NCBI GenBank assembly: GCA_964549275.1
Contig: CAZJUP010000005.1
Coordinates: 1-64,000 of the forward strand
Direction: 5' to 3'
Origin: CAZJUP01 sp964549275
GTDB taxonomy: Bacteria; Fidelibacterota; Marinisomatia; Marinisomatales; TCS55
Length of the DNA: 64,000 nt
Positions within the stretch are counted from its first letter, which is position 1; every line of letters begins with the position of its first letter. A program made the translations under genes and the position numbers. The notes under the pieces were generated by a model, which was given only the letters and a program-made list of their open reading frames with translations, was not told the DNA's origin and searched no databases. Of this stretch, positions 53,410 through 62,823 are shown in pieces.

Positions 53410-53997
53410 TTACCAAGTGCTCATAATGTCATTCAATACATCTCGAGCAATTTTTCTAACGGCAGCTTTGGTGGCAAACTCCCTTGCATCTCCGAATTCA
53501 TTGTCGTCTTCACCATCAGTCAGCCCATTTCCATCATTGTCAATTCCGTCGGAACTAATGTCGCCACTCAATCCATAGGCGCCAAACCTTGAAAATGACT
53601 TTTTCAGCAATACCCTATCGTTTTGAACATCATACCATTCCAATGCCAATGTCACTGTGAATCGGTATTCCGTAACCGCTTCCTCTTTTGTAAAGGTATA
53701 GGGTACATCTTCAACCTTGGTAATGGTCCCCCTTAAGATAGATGTGGCGCTCGTTTCATCAGTGACACTTAAAATATTTTCTTCATTAAACACGTCAATC
53801 AGATTTTCAGTGACAGATTCAACCATCCCGAATTCAGCTGTTTGGTTTTCTACCATGGGAATGGCAATACTGTTTATATGGGGAGGAATGCTTCCCGCCA
53901 TGGAATAATATCCGCAACCCCAAAATATACTTAAGAAAAGAATCACTCCAAATCCTGAGGAGACGATACTCCTATCTTTGATTTTCTTTTGGTTCAT
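53410..53997 (-). CDS. lptE: LptE-like LPS assembly lipoprotein
   Basis: With the start MNQKKIKDRS at 53995-53997, the product has 195 residues. A lipoprotein signal ends in 'LFLSIFWGCGYYSMAGSIPPHINSIAIPMVENQT'; the Cys after WG would be lipidated. The domain is that of the LptE/RlpB family in FCB bacteria, which plugs the LptD barrel. The strand-rich part with 'ATSILRGTITKVEDVPYTF' and a late 'DSSGIDNDGNG...' type Asp/Gly/Asn stretch is seen. It follows the sigma-54 activator with a TAAGATG junction. Confidence 0.7.
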   Translation of the reverse strand: MNQKKIKDRSIVSSGFGVILFLSIFWGCGYYSMAGSIPPHINSIAIPMVENQTAEFGMVESVTENLIDVFNEENILSVTDETSATSILRGTITKVEDVPYTFTKEEAVTEYRFTVTLALEWYDVQNDRVLLKKSFSRFGAYGLSGDISSDGIDNDGNGLTDGEDDNEFGDAREFATKAAVRKIARDVLNDIMSTW

Positions 53998-53998
53998 C

Positions 53999-55198
53999 TT
54001 AGAGAGTTTTAATCTTTTTTTCCAATCCATAATCATTAATCTTTCGATACAAAGTTCTTTCACTCATCCCAAGAGATTTTGCAGTGGCTCTTCGATTATT
54101 GTTATAAAACTTTAATGTCCTTTCTATAGCTTCTCTCTCCAGATCTTCAATAGAAAAATCCCCAAGGGCTTCATTTTTTATAAGATTTTGGACATCAGCA
54201 TCAATCTGAAGCGTCTCTTGTCCTACACCTTCTTTTTGAGGAAGAATGGGGTACCCACCGGTACGGGTCACCATATTGCTTTGGGTAGCGAACTGTTTAA
54301 GAAATTCAACATCCTGACGAATTAAAAATAATTGTCGAAGAATGAGTTCCCTTTCAGCAGTTTCAGGAGGCTGACTTAACACCACAGGAAGGTTTGGGTT
54401 TCTTTCTTGAACCTGACCACCGCTTAACTGCCTTTCTACCATATCTGTTGTAATTCTTTCCCCTTTTTCTAAAACCAGGATGCTCTCAACAAAATTCTTG
54501 AGCTCCCGTACATTTCCTGGCCAATGGTACTGTTTCATAACCCGAATGGCTTCCGGCATAAAGCCCCGATAGAGAATATCGTTTGACCGGGTAAATTCCA
54601 GAGCGAACCGTTCGATAAGCAGACCGAGGTCTTCCACTCTTTTTCTTAGAGCGGGAACCTCTATTGTCACCGTTTTTAATCGATAAAATAAGTCCTGCCT
54701 GAATTGGCCCTTCCGGACTAATTCCTCTAAATCTTTATTGGTAGCAGCCACAACGCGAACGTCGGTTTTTTTCGTTTTTGAATCTCCAACAGGCATAAAT
54801 TCACCGCTTTCCAACACTCTGAGTAATTTCACTTGGGTTTCAAGGGGAGTTTCTCCGATTTCATCCAGAAAAATGGTCCCTTTATCGGCCGTTTCGAAAT
54901 ATCCCTTTCTATCTTCACGGGCATCAGTATATGCCCCTTTTTTATGACCGAACAGTTCACTTTCTATAATTCCTGCTGGGATGGCCCCGCAGTTTACCGT
55001 TACCATGGGTGAGTGATTTCGTCGGCTGTATTTATGAATGGCATTGGCCACCATTTCCTTGCCGGTACCCGATTCACCCGTTATCAGGACAGAAATATCA
55101 ACCGGAGCAACTTGGCTCACCATTTCAAAGACATGCTCAATAGCATCTGACCGTCCCACAATACCAGAAATTTTTTGTAGTTTATCTAATTCTTTCAA
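53999..55198 (-). CDS. Sigma-54-dependent AAA+ activator without receiver domain
   Basis: The 399-residue protein starts directly with the AAA+ domain: 'GIVGRSDAIEHV', Walker A 'GESGTGKE' (41-48), Walker B 'GTIFLDEIGE' (~107-116), sensor 'VRVVAATNKDLEELV' and arginine-finger region 'FRQDLFYRL'. The C-terminal Fis-type HTH is 'RTLKFYNNNRRATAKSLGMSERTLYRKI'. The sigma-54-contact loop, canonically GAFTGA, reads GAYTDA (88-93), which is a deviation at the second Gly. No N-terminal sensory domain is present, like PspF. Its targets are unknown; the LptE-like gene follows it in the same operon. Confidence 0.88.
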   Translation of the reverse strand: MKELDKLQKISGIVGRSDAIEHVFEMVSQVAPVDISVLITGESGTGKEMVANAIHKYSRRNHSPMVTVNCGAIPAGIIESELFGHKKGAYTDAREDRKGYFETADKGTIFLDEIGETPLETQVKLLRVLESGEFMPVGDSKTKKTDVRVVAATNKDLEELVRKGQFRQDLFYRLKTVTIEVPALRKRVEDLGLLIERFALEFTRSNDILYRGFMPEAIRVMKQYHWPGNVRELKNFVESILVLEKGERITTDMVERQLSGGQVQERNPNLPVVLSQPPETAERELILRQLFLIRQDVEFLKQFATQSNMVTRTGGYPILPQKEGVGQETLQIDADVQNLIKNEALGDFSIEDLEREAIERTLKFYNNNRRATAKSLGMSERTLYRKINDYGLEKKIKTL

Positions 55199-55207
55199 AG
55201 AAAACTC

Positions 55208-57208
55208 CTAAAATATTTTTGCTAATTCTTTTTCCAATTTCTCAATTTCATCCCGCAATTTTGCTGCTTTTTCAAATTGCAGATTTTCAGCTGCTTCAAA
55301 CATTTCCGACCGCATCATATCTACTGCTAATCGTTTATCCATTTTACTGAAGTCATCTCCTTTTTTAGATTTTACAGGCTCGTATGTGTCCTCAGCCATA
55401 GCGTCAGCTACTGAAGTTGTTCCCATGATTTCATCCATGGATTTGTACACCGTTTTGGGTTTAATCCCATGGTCAGAATTAAATTTTTCCTGGAGAGCTC
55501 TCCGCCGACGTGTTTCATCAATTAGATATTCCATAGCTTCTGAAATACGGTCTCCGTATAGAATGACCTGACCTTCTTGATGTCGGGCAGCTCTTCCGGC
55601 CACTTGCATAAGAGAACTTCTGGATCTTAAAAATCCCTGTTTATCTGCATCCAATACGGCTACAAGAGAGACTTCCGGCAAGTCCAATCCTTCTCTCAAC
55701 AGGTTTATTCCTATAAGCACATCGAATTCGCCCATTCTTAAATCCCGTAATATTTTTACACGCTCAAGTGTATCAATTTCACTATGGAGATATCGCACAC
55801 GGAGATTTACACCTCTTAGATATTCGCTTAAATCTTCCGCCATCCTCTTGGTTAAGGTCGTTACCAGGGTGCGCTCATTTTTTTCAGTACGATAACGTAT
55901 CTCCCCAATTAAATCGTCTATTTGCCCTGTTGTTCCTCGAACTTCAACTTGAGGATCCAATAGACCGGTAGGTCGGATTACCTGTTCAACAACAACACCT
56001 TTGGCCAAATTTAATTCCCGCTCTGCTGGAGTCGCAGAAACATAAATTACCTGATTCTGCAATGAATGAAATTCATCAATTTTCAAAGGACGATTATCCA
56101 GGGCACTCGACAACCGGAATCCATGCTCTACTAAAACCTCTTTTCTGGCCCGATCCCCATTGTACATAGCCTGAATCTGCGGAAGAGAAACATGGGATTC
56201 ATCCAATATGGTTAAAAAGTCATCTGGAAAGAAATCAATAAGGGTGAAAGGTCGCTCTCCGGGTTTTCGTCCTGCAAAATACCGGGAATAATTTTCAATT
56301 CCTGAACAATAACCAACCTCCATCATCATTTCTAAATCAAAATTAATTCGTTGTTCAAGTCGTTGAGCTTCTAACAGTTTTTCTTTCCCTCTTAGATCCG
56401 CCAGCCGGGTGATTAATTCTGAACGAATCTCCTTTACAACTCTATTGGTTGTTTCCTGATCAGTGACAAAATGCCTTCCCGGATAAATAAAATCTGAATT
56501 CATTTCTTTTAATATTTCTCCTGTCAGAGGATTAAATCTGACAATGGAGTCTATATCATTCCCAAATAATTCAATACGAAGTCCCACGTCTTCATAGGCC
56601 AGATACACTTCAATGACATCTCCCCTGACCCTAAAGGTACTTCGTTCAAATACAGTATCATTCCTGTGATAATGAATATTGATCAGCTGTTTTAAAAATA
56701 ATTTGCGGTTTAAAGAATCTCCTCTTCTGATTTCAATAACCTGATCCTTATAATCTTCAGGAGACCCAATCCCATAAATACAAGAGACAGAGCTTACGAC
56801 AATCACATCCCGGCGGGACATCAGGGAACTTGTGGTTTTAAGTCTAAGGATATCAATTTCCTCATTAACCGACATATCCTTTTCTATGAATGTATCTGTT
56901 ACCGGCAGATAGGCTTCCGGTTGATAATAATCGTAATAACTAATGAAAAATTCCACAGCATTATCGGGAAAAAGTTGCTTAAACTCCCCATAAAGCTGGG
57001 CTGCCAATGTTTTATTATGGGAAATAATTAATGTTGGACGCTGAACTTCCTGAATGGTATTCGCTATAGTGAAAGTCTTACCCGAACCGGTGATCCCCAA
57101 TAAAACCTGATGCTTTTCACCCCGATCAATCCCTTCCTTCAAAGACTGGATCGCCTGAGGTTGGTCCCCTTCAGGATTAAATTCAGAATGCAGTTTAAAC
57201 TCTGTCAT
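55208..57208 (-). CDS. uvrB: Excinuclease ABC subunit B
   Basis: The 666-residue protein has Walker A 'LGITGSGKTFTIA', the beta-hairpin region 'YYDYYQPEAYLPVTDTFIEKD', 'LDESHVSLPQI', 'GINLLREGLDLPEVSLVAVLDADKQGFLRS' and a C-terminal UVR domain ('SEMFEAAENLQFEKAAKLRDEIEKLEKEL'). It scans for and verifies DNA damage with UvrA, then recruits UvrC; neither is in the window. Confidence 0.97.
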   Translation of the reverse strand: MTEFKLHSEFNPEGDQPQAIQSLKEGIDRGEKHQVLLGITGSGKTFTIANTIQEVQRPTLIISHNKTLAAQLYGEFKQLFPDNAVEFFISYYDYYQPEAYLPVTDTFIEKDMSVNEEIDILRLKTTSSLMSRRDVIVVSSVSCIYGIGSPEDYKDQVIEIRRGDSLNRKLFLKQLINIHYHRNDTVFERSTFRVRGDVIEVYLAYEDVGLRIELFGNDIDSIVRFNPLTGEILKEMNSDFIYPGRHFVTDQETTNRVVKEIRSELITRLADLRGKEKLLEAQRLEQRINFDLEMMMEVGYCSGIENYSRYFAGRKPGERPFTLIDFFPDDFLTILDESHVSLPQIQAMYNGDRARKEVLVEHGFRLSSALDNRPLKIDEFHSLQNQVIYVSATPAERELNLAKGVVVEQVIRPTGLLDPQVEVRGTTGQIDDLIGEIRYRTEKNERTLVTTLTKRMAEDLSEYLRGVNLRVRYLHSEIDTLERVKILRDLRMGEFDVLIGINLLREGLDLPEVSLVAVLDADKQGFLRSRSSLMQVAGRAARHQEGQVILYGDRISEAMEYLIDETRRRRALQEKFNSDHGIKPKTVYKSMDEIMGTTSVADAMAEDTYEPVKSKKGDDFSKMDKRLAVDMMRSEMFEAAENLQFEKAAKLRDEIEKLEKELAKIF

Positions 57209-57703
57209 ATCGGCAAATTTACCTCGGTTAATATATACGATACAATGGCAGAGATGAAGTTTTTTTCAATAATGATAATCCCATTTATTTTTCTTAGCAT
57301 TCCTATTTTTGTTTTTGGTTTCCACACAATGATATTCAATTAATTTCTTATGAGTCAAAGCCCAATTATTGAAACAAAACGAATGTATTTTAGAAAATTC
57401 AATCCCTGCATAATTGGTGCTCTACAATTAATTATCTGACCCAATGACCATGGCGTACTGCACCACACTCTATCAATTGGCCATGGTAGATTCTTTATCG
57501 CAAAAAGCATAGAACGTTACAAAACTTAAGATTCGAACTTTAGGGAGCAGTATTAAAATCTACGAATCACTTCATCGGGGATTGTGGTATTACAATTACC
57601 ATTTTTATGGCGACCTTTAATACAAAATTATGAGGTTTTGTTATTATATTCCACAATCATGATTCTTTATAGAGGATTAATTGATAGGAATTATTACGTA
57701 TGG
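57209..57703. other. Intergenic region, about 495 bp, with a possible GNAT remnant
   Basis: A rightward 32-codon frame at 57245-57343 encodes a very hydrophobic peptide, doubtful as a gene. At 57350-57448 a short frame resembles the N-terminus of a GNAT acetyltransferase (listed separately). The rest is A/T-rich without a recognisable element and must contain promoters for uvrB (leftward) and the gene at 57704 (rightward). Confidence 0.4.
57350..57448 (+). pseudogene. Possible decayed GNAT acetyltransferase start
   Basis: The frame reads MSQSPIIETKRMYFRKFNP and then runs out at TGA after 32 codons. 'P(I/L)ETKR(M/L)..RKF.P' is the usual opening of RimJ/RimL-type acetyltransferases, but no later GNAT motif follows in any frame. 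A live GNAT of this type starts 1.6 kb to the right, at 58999. The match is short and may be chance. Confidence 0.3.
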
Positions 57704-58894
57704 ATGAGGTTATTTATCATCCTGATTACCATTGCCGTTTGTTCAGGTCAATCGCGAATTGATGGGCAAATTGTAGATAAGGAAACAGGCAAACCACTCA
57801 TAGGTGTTAATGTATTTTTTTCTAAAACATCCATTGGGTCAACAACGGATAATAATGGATTTTATGCAATAACAAATATTTCAAACGGCCGATATGAGCT
57901 GGTGGTTTCAATGATCGGTTATACCATGGTAAAAAAGACATTAAATATATTTACCAGCAAAAAGATAAAGATGGATATTGAATTAACCCCTGCAGCCATT
58001 AAAATGAAGGAGGTTCTGGTCACAAAAAAATCCAATAAACAATGGAAAAAAGATTATAAGGTTTTTAAGAATACTTTTTTAGGTCATAGTAAAAATGGAA
58101 AATCTTGTCGAATAATTAATGAATATGAGTTGTCATTTAAGCGGGATGGAAAAATATTAACCGCATCATCGCAAACACCATTAACAATTAAAAATAAACG
58201 CCTTGGTTATAAGGTTACATACTATTTAGAAGAATTCACTACAAACAATACGTATTTACGTTATGATATTGACTCATTTTTTAAACCTTTTTTTATATTA
58301 AGTACAAAATTCACTCGGTATTCAGGTGAATCGTTTTTTACAGAAATGGAGCCCAAATCTGAAAAACAAAAACAAAGGTGGATTCGGAATCGTCGTTCGG
58401 CATATAAAGGATCATTACGTCACTTTTTGACGACAATGGGTGAGCGATTCGATTGGCGATATAATATGAAAGGAAACCGCCCAAAAGAACGAATTGACTG
58501 GACATTGATTTCCGGATCAAAATATGATCCACTGGTTAGAGAAGGATATAAAGTGTATCCAACAGACGAAGACACAAAAGGATATAATTATCGAGAATTG
58601 CTAAATGATAGCTTGGTGTGGATTTCAAAAAATGATCACGAGCTAATGATTTCATTTAAAAAAAAGTTGATGGTTCGGTATTTGAAAGAAGGTGAAGAAA
58701 TAAATTACTCATTTTATACATTTGAGAGTCATTCTAAACCAAAAAATTATCAAACGTCCTTATTAACATTAGGGAAAGATTCTGTAGTTTTTGATAAATA
58801 TGGTCGGTATTTTGAAAAATTTATGATTGAACAGGAAGAATATATGAGCTGGGAACGTGTCGGCGATCAACTTCCTTTTAATTATAAGCCCTAA
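57704..58894 (+). CDS. Exported protein with N-terminal carboxypeptidase-regulatory-like domain
   Basis: I start at the ATG at 57704 (MRLFIILITIAVCSGQ), which gives a signal peptide; the frame is open 40 codons further without homology. The mature ~380-residue protein opens with a CarboxypepD_reg-like/DUF4480 domain: 'SRIDGQIVDKETGKPLIGVNVFF', 'STTDNNGFYAITNISNGRYELVVSMIGY'. A lysine-rich part without a clear family follows ('WKKDYKVFKNTFLGHSKNGKSCRIINEYELSF'), similar in style to outer-membrane-linked FCB proteins. The function is unknown. Confidence 0.7.
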   Translation: MRLFIILITIAVCSGQSRIDGQIVDKETGKPLIGVNVFFSKTSIGSTTDNNGFYAITNISNGRYELVVSMIGYTMVKKTLNIFTSKKIKMDIELTPAAIKMKEVLVTKKSNKQWKKDYKVFKNTFLGHSKNGKSCRIINEYELSFKRDGKILTASSQTPLTIKNKRLGYKVTYYLEEFTTNNTYLRYDIDSFFKPFFILSTKFTRYSGESFFTEMEPKSEKQKQRWIRNRRSAYKGSLRHFLTTMGERFDWRYNMKGNRPKERIDWTLISGSKYDPLVREGYKVYPTDEDTKGYNYRELLNDSLVWISKNDHELMISFKKKLMVRYLKEGEEINYSFYTFESHSKPKNYQTSLLTLGKDSVVFDKYGRYFEKFMIEQEEYMSWERVGDQLPFNYKP

Positions 58895-58998
58895 CAAGAT
58901 GAAATTAATTCACTTTTCTTTTGGGCATTTTTAACCCATGAATTTCGAAACGAATTTATGCTAATATCTTATACACTAAAAGATAGGACACCACAAAA

Positions 58999-59505
58999 AT
59001 GATACTAAAAACAGATAGATTGTTTTTAAGGGTATTAAATCAGGATGATCACCAATCACTTATAGAAATCTTATCTGATACCGAAACGATGTCTCATTAT
59101 CCTAGTCCTTTTTCTCCCGATAAAGTAAATATATTTATAGAAAATAATATTGAAAGATATCGAAAATTCAACTGTGGATTGTGGGGTTGTGTTTTACAAG
59201 AAAACAATCAACTTATTGGCGATTGTGGAATCACAATTCAAGATATTGATGATGTTCAAGATTACAAAATTGGTTATCATTTTCACAGAAAATATTGGAA
59301 CCAGGGGTATGCCACTGAAGCGGCAATCTGTGTAAAAACGTATGCTTTTCAAAGTCTCGGACTAAATCGAATCTGCTCCTATATGGCAAAAAATCATATA
59401 GCTTCCAGGTGTGTGGCAGAAAAAAACGGAATGATAAAAGAAAAGGAATTTCTGAATCCGAATAATCGGGGTTTACCCACCGCTGTGTATGCCATTAATC
59501 GATAA
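58999..59505 (+). CDS. RimJ/RimL-type GNAT acetyltransferase
   Basis: The 168-residue protein has 'MILKTDRLFLRVLNQDDHQSLIEILSDTETMSHYP', 'KIGYHFHRKYWNQGYATEAAICVKTYAF' (acetyl-CoA loop NQGYATEA) and 'LGLNRICSYMAKNHIASRCVAEKNGMIKEKEF'. These are all the motifs of the RimJ/L-like GNAT family. The substrate is unknown. It overlaps the HEAT-like gene by 17 bp. Confidence 0.88.
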   Translation: MILKTDRLFLRVLNQDDHQSLIEILSDTETMSHYPSPFSPDKVNIFIENNIERYRKFNCGLWGCVLQENNQLIGDCGITIQDIDDVQDYKIGYHFHRKYWNQGYATEAAICVKTYAFQSLGLNRICSYMAKNHIASRCVAEKNGMIKEKEFLNPNNRGLPTAVYAINR

Positions 59506-60031
59506 AATACACCCCTTATTAGAATCTCTTTCTTATGGTGATAAACGAAGTATCATGGGTGTTAAGAAAGCCATGATGTCTCTCGAGAATAATCCTTCTT
59601 TGTTTTCAATTTTAGTTAAGGGTATGTCACATAATAATGAATTGATTGCCATGCGTTCTTCCGATGCTGTGGAGAAATTATCTGTTATCCATCCTGATTG
59701 GTTGATAGACTTTAAAAAGTCATTCATAAAATTATTGAGTCAGACAAATCAACAGGAAGTGTTGTGGCATTTAGCTCAACTAGTCCCCCGGTTAATTTTA
59801 AATAAAGAAGAAAAACATCACTTAATTCAATCATTCGAGAATTTATGCGAACAAAAGAGTCGGATTGTGGTCTCCTTTTCTTTGCAGGCAATGGTAGATT
59901 TAGCAGAAAAAGATTCTCAATTAATAAGAAAAATCTACCCTATAATTAAAAACCTCAGGCAAACAGGAACTGGTGCTGTGCGATCCCGCGGTCGAAAACT
60001 ATTAAAACAATTGGATTTAACAGAAAAATAG
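59489..60031 (+). CDS. HEAT-repeat-like helical protein
   Basis: The 180-residue protein is made of paired helices such as 'VKKAMMSLENNPSLFSILVKGM' and 'NELIAMRSSDAVEKLSVIHPDWLIDFKKSFIKLL', with a late 'VSFSLQAMVDLAEKD'. This is an ARM/HEAT-type solenoid, used for protein or nucleic-acid contacts. No further assignment is possible. Its start lies inside the GNAT gene, and the two probably form one transcript. Confidence 0.6.
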   Translation: MPLIDKIHPLLESLSYGDKRSIMGVKKAMMSLENNPSLFSILVKGMSHNNELIAMRSSDAVEKLSVIHPDWLIDFKKSFIKLLSQTNQQEVLWHLAQLVPRLILNKEEKHHLIQSFENLCEQKSRIVVSFSLQAMVDLAEKDSQLIRKIYPIIKNLRQTGTGAVRSRGRKLLKQLDLTEK

Positions 60032-60070
60032 TCAGGTTTAACTATCGATAAAATATTGTACTGATCGCTG

Positions 60071-61360
60071 TCATGCAGGACTACCCATCAATTCAAATTC
60101 GTTGGCGGAATCGATCTTTACCTCCACGAATTCACCTTTTGGTACAGTTTCTTTGATTTGGACAATATTGTCAATTTCCGGTGAATCAAATTCCGTTCGT
60201 CCCACCGAAATGCCCCCCCCGCTTTTATCGACTAACACTTTAATTGACTGCCCCACCATCCGTTCATTTTTTTCCGCACTAATGCCCGCTTGCAGATCCA
60301 TAATTTGGGCCATCCGTTCATTTTTTACATCAATTGGCACATCATCAACCAATGACTTCGCTAAAGTCCCTTCTTCTTCTGAATAGGTAAACACACCTAG
60401 TCGATCAAACTCAATTTCTTCTATAAAATCATATAATTGTTTGAATTCATTATCTGTTTCACCGGGGTATCCCACTATCAATGTGGTTCGAATTCGAATA
60501 TCGGGTATGGCCTCCCTCAATCTGTGGATTCGATCTCGAATTCCATCTTGCCCCAATCCCCGTCGCATGGATTTCAAAATATTGTCAGACCCATGCTGGA
60601 TGGGCATATCTATATATCGACAGACATGTTTCGCCTCGGCCATGGCATCTATAATCCGTTGAGATAAATGGGCAGGATGGGCATAGTGGAGACGAATCCA
60701 ATCAAAATCCAGGGTATCCAATGAACGAATCAGATCACTGAGGTATACCTTTGGGTTTAAGTCCCATCCGTAACTTGTGGAATCCTGTGCAATGACCAAC
60801 ACTTCTTTCACCCCTTGAGCAACGAGCTTTTCTGCTTCCCATATGATAGAATCAATGGTGCGGCTTTTCTGAAATCCCCGCATAATGGGGATACTGCAAA
60901 ATGAGCATCCGTTGTCACAGCCCTCAGCAATTTTTAAATAGGCGTAATGACTCGGTGTCATCAAAGAACGATAGAACAAGGGATCGTCTTTGGCATAATC
61001 TTTTCCCGTCAGAAAGGATGCAATTTGTTTATGGTCATTACTTCCAAAGAATCGATCCACTTCCGGAATTTCTCTTGCCAATTCTTCAGGATACCGTTCA
61101 GAAAGACATCCCATTACTACCAATTGCTTTAGCTTACCTGTATTTTTCAGTTCTGCGGCCTGTAGAATTGTTTCGATAGATTCTTCACGCGCAATATCTA
61201 AAAACCCGCAGGTATTCACTACGATAGTATCTGCTTCTTCCGGGTCCTCAGTAATTCCAAAATTTTCATTTTTTAGTCCGCCTAAGAGAATTTCAGAATC
61301 TACTAAATTTTTTGCACAACCAAGGCTGATGAGATTTAAGTTTTTCTTTTCTTCGGTCAT
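60071..61360 (-). CDS. rimO: Ribosomal protein S12 methylthiotransferase
   Basis: The 429-residue radical-SAM protein has the N-terminal cluster cysteines in 'LGCAKNLVDSE', 'NTCGFLDIAREES' and 'VMGCLSERYPEEL'. The SAM cluster is 'EGCDNGCSFCSIPIMRG', with a C-terminal TRAM domain ('SIKVLVDKSGGGISVGRTEFDSPEIDN'). The 'LGCAKN' and 'ESIETIL' forms indicate RimO rather than MiaB. It methylthiolates Asp88 of S12. It overlaps ftsY by 4 bp. Confidence 0.94.
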   Translation of the reverse strand: MTEEKKNLNLISLGCAKNLVDSEILLGGLKNENFGITEDPEEADTIVVNTCGFLDIAREESIETILQAAELKNTGKLKQLVVMGCLSERYPEELAREIPEVDRFFGSNDHKQIASFLTGKDYAKDDPLFYRSLMTPSHYAYLKIAEGCDNGCSFCSIPIMRGFQKSRTIDSIIWEAEKLVAQGVKEVLVIAQDSTSYGWDLNPKVYLSDLIRSLDTLDFDWIRLHYAHPAHLSQRIIDAMAEAKHVCRYIDMPIQHGSDNILKSMRRGLGQDGIRDRIHRLREAIPDIRIRTTLIVGYPGETDNEFKQLYDFIEEIEFDRLGVFTYSEEEGTLAKSLVDDVPIDVKNERMAQIMDLQAGISAEKNERMVGQSIKVLVDKSGGGISVGRTEFDSPEIDNIVQIKETVPKGEFVEVKIDSANEFELMGSPA

Positions 61361-62244
61361 TCAGGACTACCCCCTAATAAACTTTGAATATAGATCTGTG
61401 CATTAAAAACATCTAAATCATCTATATCTTCTCCAAGCCCGAGAAACCGGACAGGTATTTTTAATTCATTGAATAAGGGAAAAATAATTCCCCCTTTGGC
61501 TGTCCCATCCATTTTAGTTAAAATCGCTCCGTCCACTTTTATAGTTTCAGCGAATTCTTTTGCCTGAATTAATGAATTTTGCCCCAATCCCGCATCAAGG
61601 GTAATTAACGAATGCAGTGAGAATTCCGAAAATCGATTTTCAGCTACCCGATACATTTTTTCTAACTCAATCATTAGATTTTTATACGTATGCAAACGAC
61701 CGGCCGTATCAACAATAACTATTTCCGCCGATTTTGATTTTGCCGCATACAATCCGTCAAACAACACGGCAGATGGTTGTTGCGTCTTATCATTGAAAAT
61801 AATATCGGTCCCAACACGGTTCGACCAAATTTTTAATTGCTCTACTGCCGCAGCTCGGTACGTATCCGCCGCTACCAGCAAAACACGTTTTCCTTTTGTT
61901 TTATAAAAATGTGCTAATTTTGCAGCAGTTGTTGTTTTCCCTGTTCCATTTACACCCACAACCATGAGAACATCTGGTCCTGGACCTTCTAAATAGTCTT
62001 GAGATTTTTCAGGAAGAATTGAAAGTAAATATTTCTCGACTTGAGACATGAAATTTTCTTTTCGGTGTTTTTCAACAATAGTCATTATACCCTCAACTGT
62101 TTGAAGGCCTAAGTCGGCAGAAATTAGTTGATATTCCAAATCTTCCAGTGTCTCTGCTGAAACATTTTTCCTTAACAAATGGTTAAATGCTCCCGAAACC
62201 GACTCACGGGTACGGCTTAATGCTTTAAAAAGTTTACCAATCAT
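61357..62244 (-). CDS. ftsY: Signal recognition particle receptor
   Basis: The 295-residue GTPase has a short N domain and the G motifs 'GVNGTGKTTTAAKLA', 'DTYRAAAVEQL', 'DTAGRLHTYKNLM', 'TKMDGTAKGG' and 'GLGEDIDDLDVFN'. It lacks the long acidic A domain of E. coli FtsY, as is common. It receives ribosome-nascent chains from Ffh (47-48 kb). Confidence 0.95.
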   Translation of the reverse strand: MIGKLFKALSRTRESVSGAFNHLLRKNVSAETLEDLEYQLISADLGLQTVEGIMTIVEKHRKENFMSQVEKYLLSILPEKSQDYLEGPGPDVLMVVGVNGTGKTTTAAKLAHFYKTKGKRVLLVAADTYRAAAVEQLKIWSNRVGTDIIFNDKTQQPSAVLFDGLYAAKSKSAEIVIVDTAGRLHTYKNLMIELEKMYRVAENRFSEFSLHSLITLDAGLGQNSLIQAKEFAETIKVDGAILTKMDGTAKGGIIFPLFNELKIPVRFLGLGEDIDDLDVFNAQIYIQSLLGGSPE

Positions 62245-62253
62245 AGAAAGAAA

Positions 62254-62823
62254 TTAAAGTGTGCGAAATTTTTTATAAAAGGTACCCATATACTTAAGCC
62301 AACTGGCGACGAGTAAACCAGACGCCACATAGAGGGAAATATCTTTTAACCAGGGTAAAGCAGACATGGGAAAAATATGAAGAAATATGGCTAAGGCAGA
62401 AACACCTGCCGCCCACTTTCCCCACCAATTTGCACTTAATATAAAGTGGGTATGATTTAAAAGGTAGATTGCTGGAAGAGCGATTAGAAAATATCGACTC
62501 AAGTATAAAATAAAAAACCATTCCGGAAACTTCCCCTCCAGGACAAGAAAAGATGTAACGGAAAATATCACAGCAAAATCGGCAATGGGGTCAAGCCATT
62601 TCCCAAAATGGGTTACTTCATGTGCCCTACGGGCAAACCATCCATCAGCTGAATCAGACAATACTGCAATAATGATCAGGACAAAGGTATAGGTACCCCA
62701 ATCGGGATTCCTCAAGGTGTAAATGATGGGAACACCCAATAACGCACGCATGAGACTTATCATATTGGCTACAGTTAAAATTCGAGTTGGATCTGTAATT
62801 TTAATTTTATTCTGGTCAGGCAT
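62254..62823 (-). CDS. pgsA: CDP-alcohol phosphatidyltransferase (PgsA-like)
   Basis: The 189-residue membrane protein has the motif 'SADGWFARRAHEVTHFGKWLDPIADFAVI' (DG(x)2AR(x)8G(x)3D(x)3D) and about five membrane helices. The size and 'GKWLDPIAD' form favour phosphatidylglycerophosphate synthase over PssA, already present at 18.7-19.5 kb; other CDP-alcohol substrates cannot be excluded. It overlaps the ATPase gene by 8 bp. Confidence 0.78.
   Translation of the reverse strand: MPDQNKIKITDPTRILTVANMISLMRALLGVPIIYTLRNPDWGTYTFVLIIIAVLSDSADGWFARRAHEVTHFGKWLDPIADFAVIFSVTSFLVLEGKFPEWFFILYLSRYFLIALPAIYLLNHTHFILSANWWGKWAAGVSALAIFLHIFPMSALPWLKDISLYVASGLLVASWLKYMGTFYKKFRTL

Noticed and set aside
57525..57545. 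tRNA-like T-loop string (GATTCGAAC)
   Set aside because: No acceptor, D or anticodon stems could be formed around it; no tRNA gene, including tRNA-Sec, was recognised anywhere in the window.
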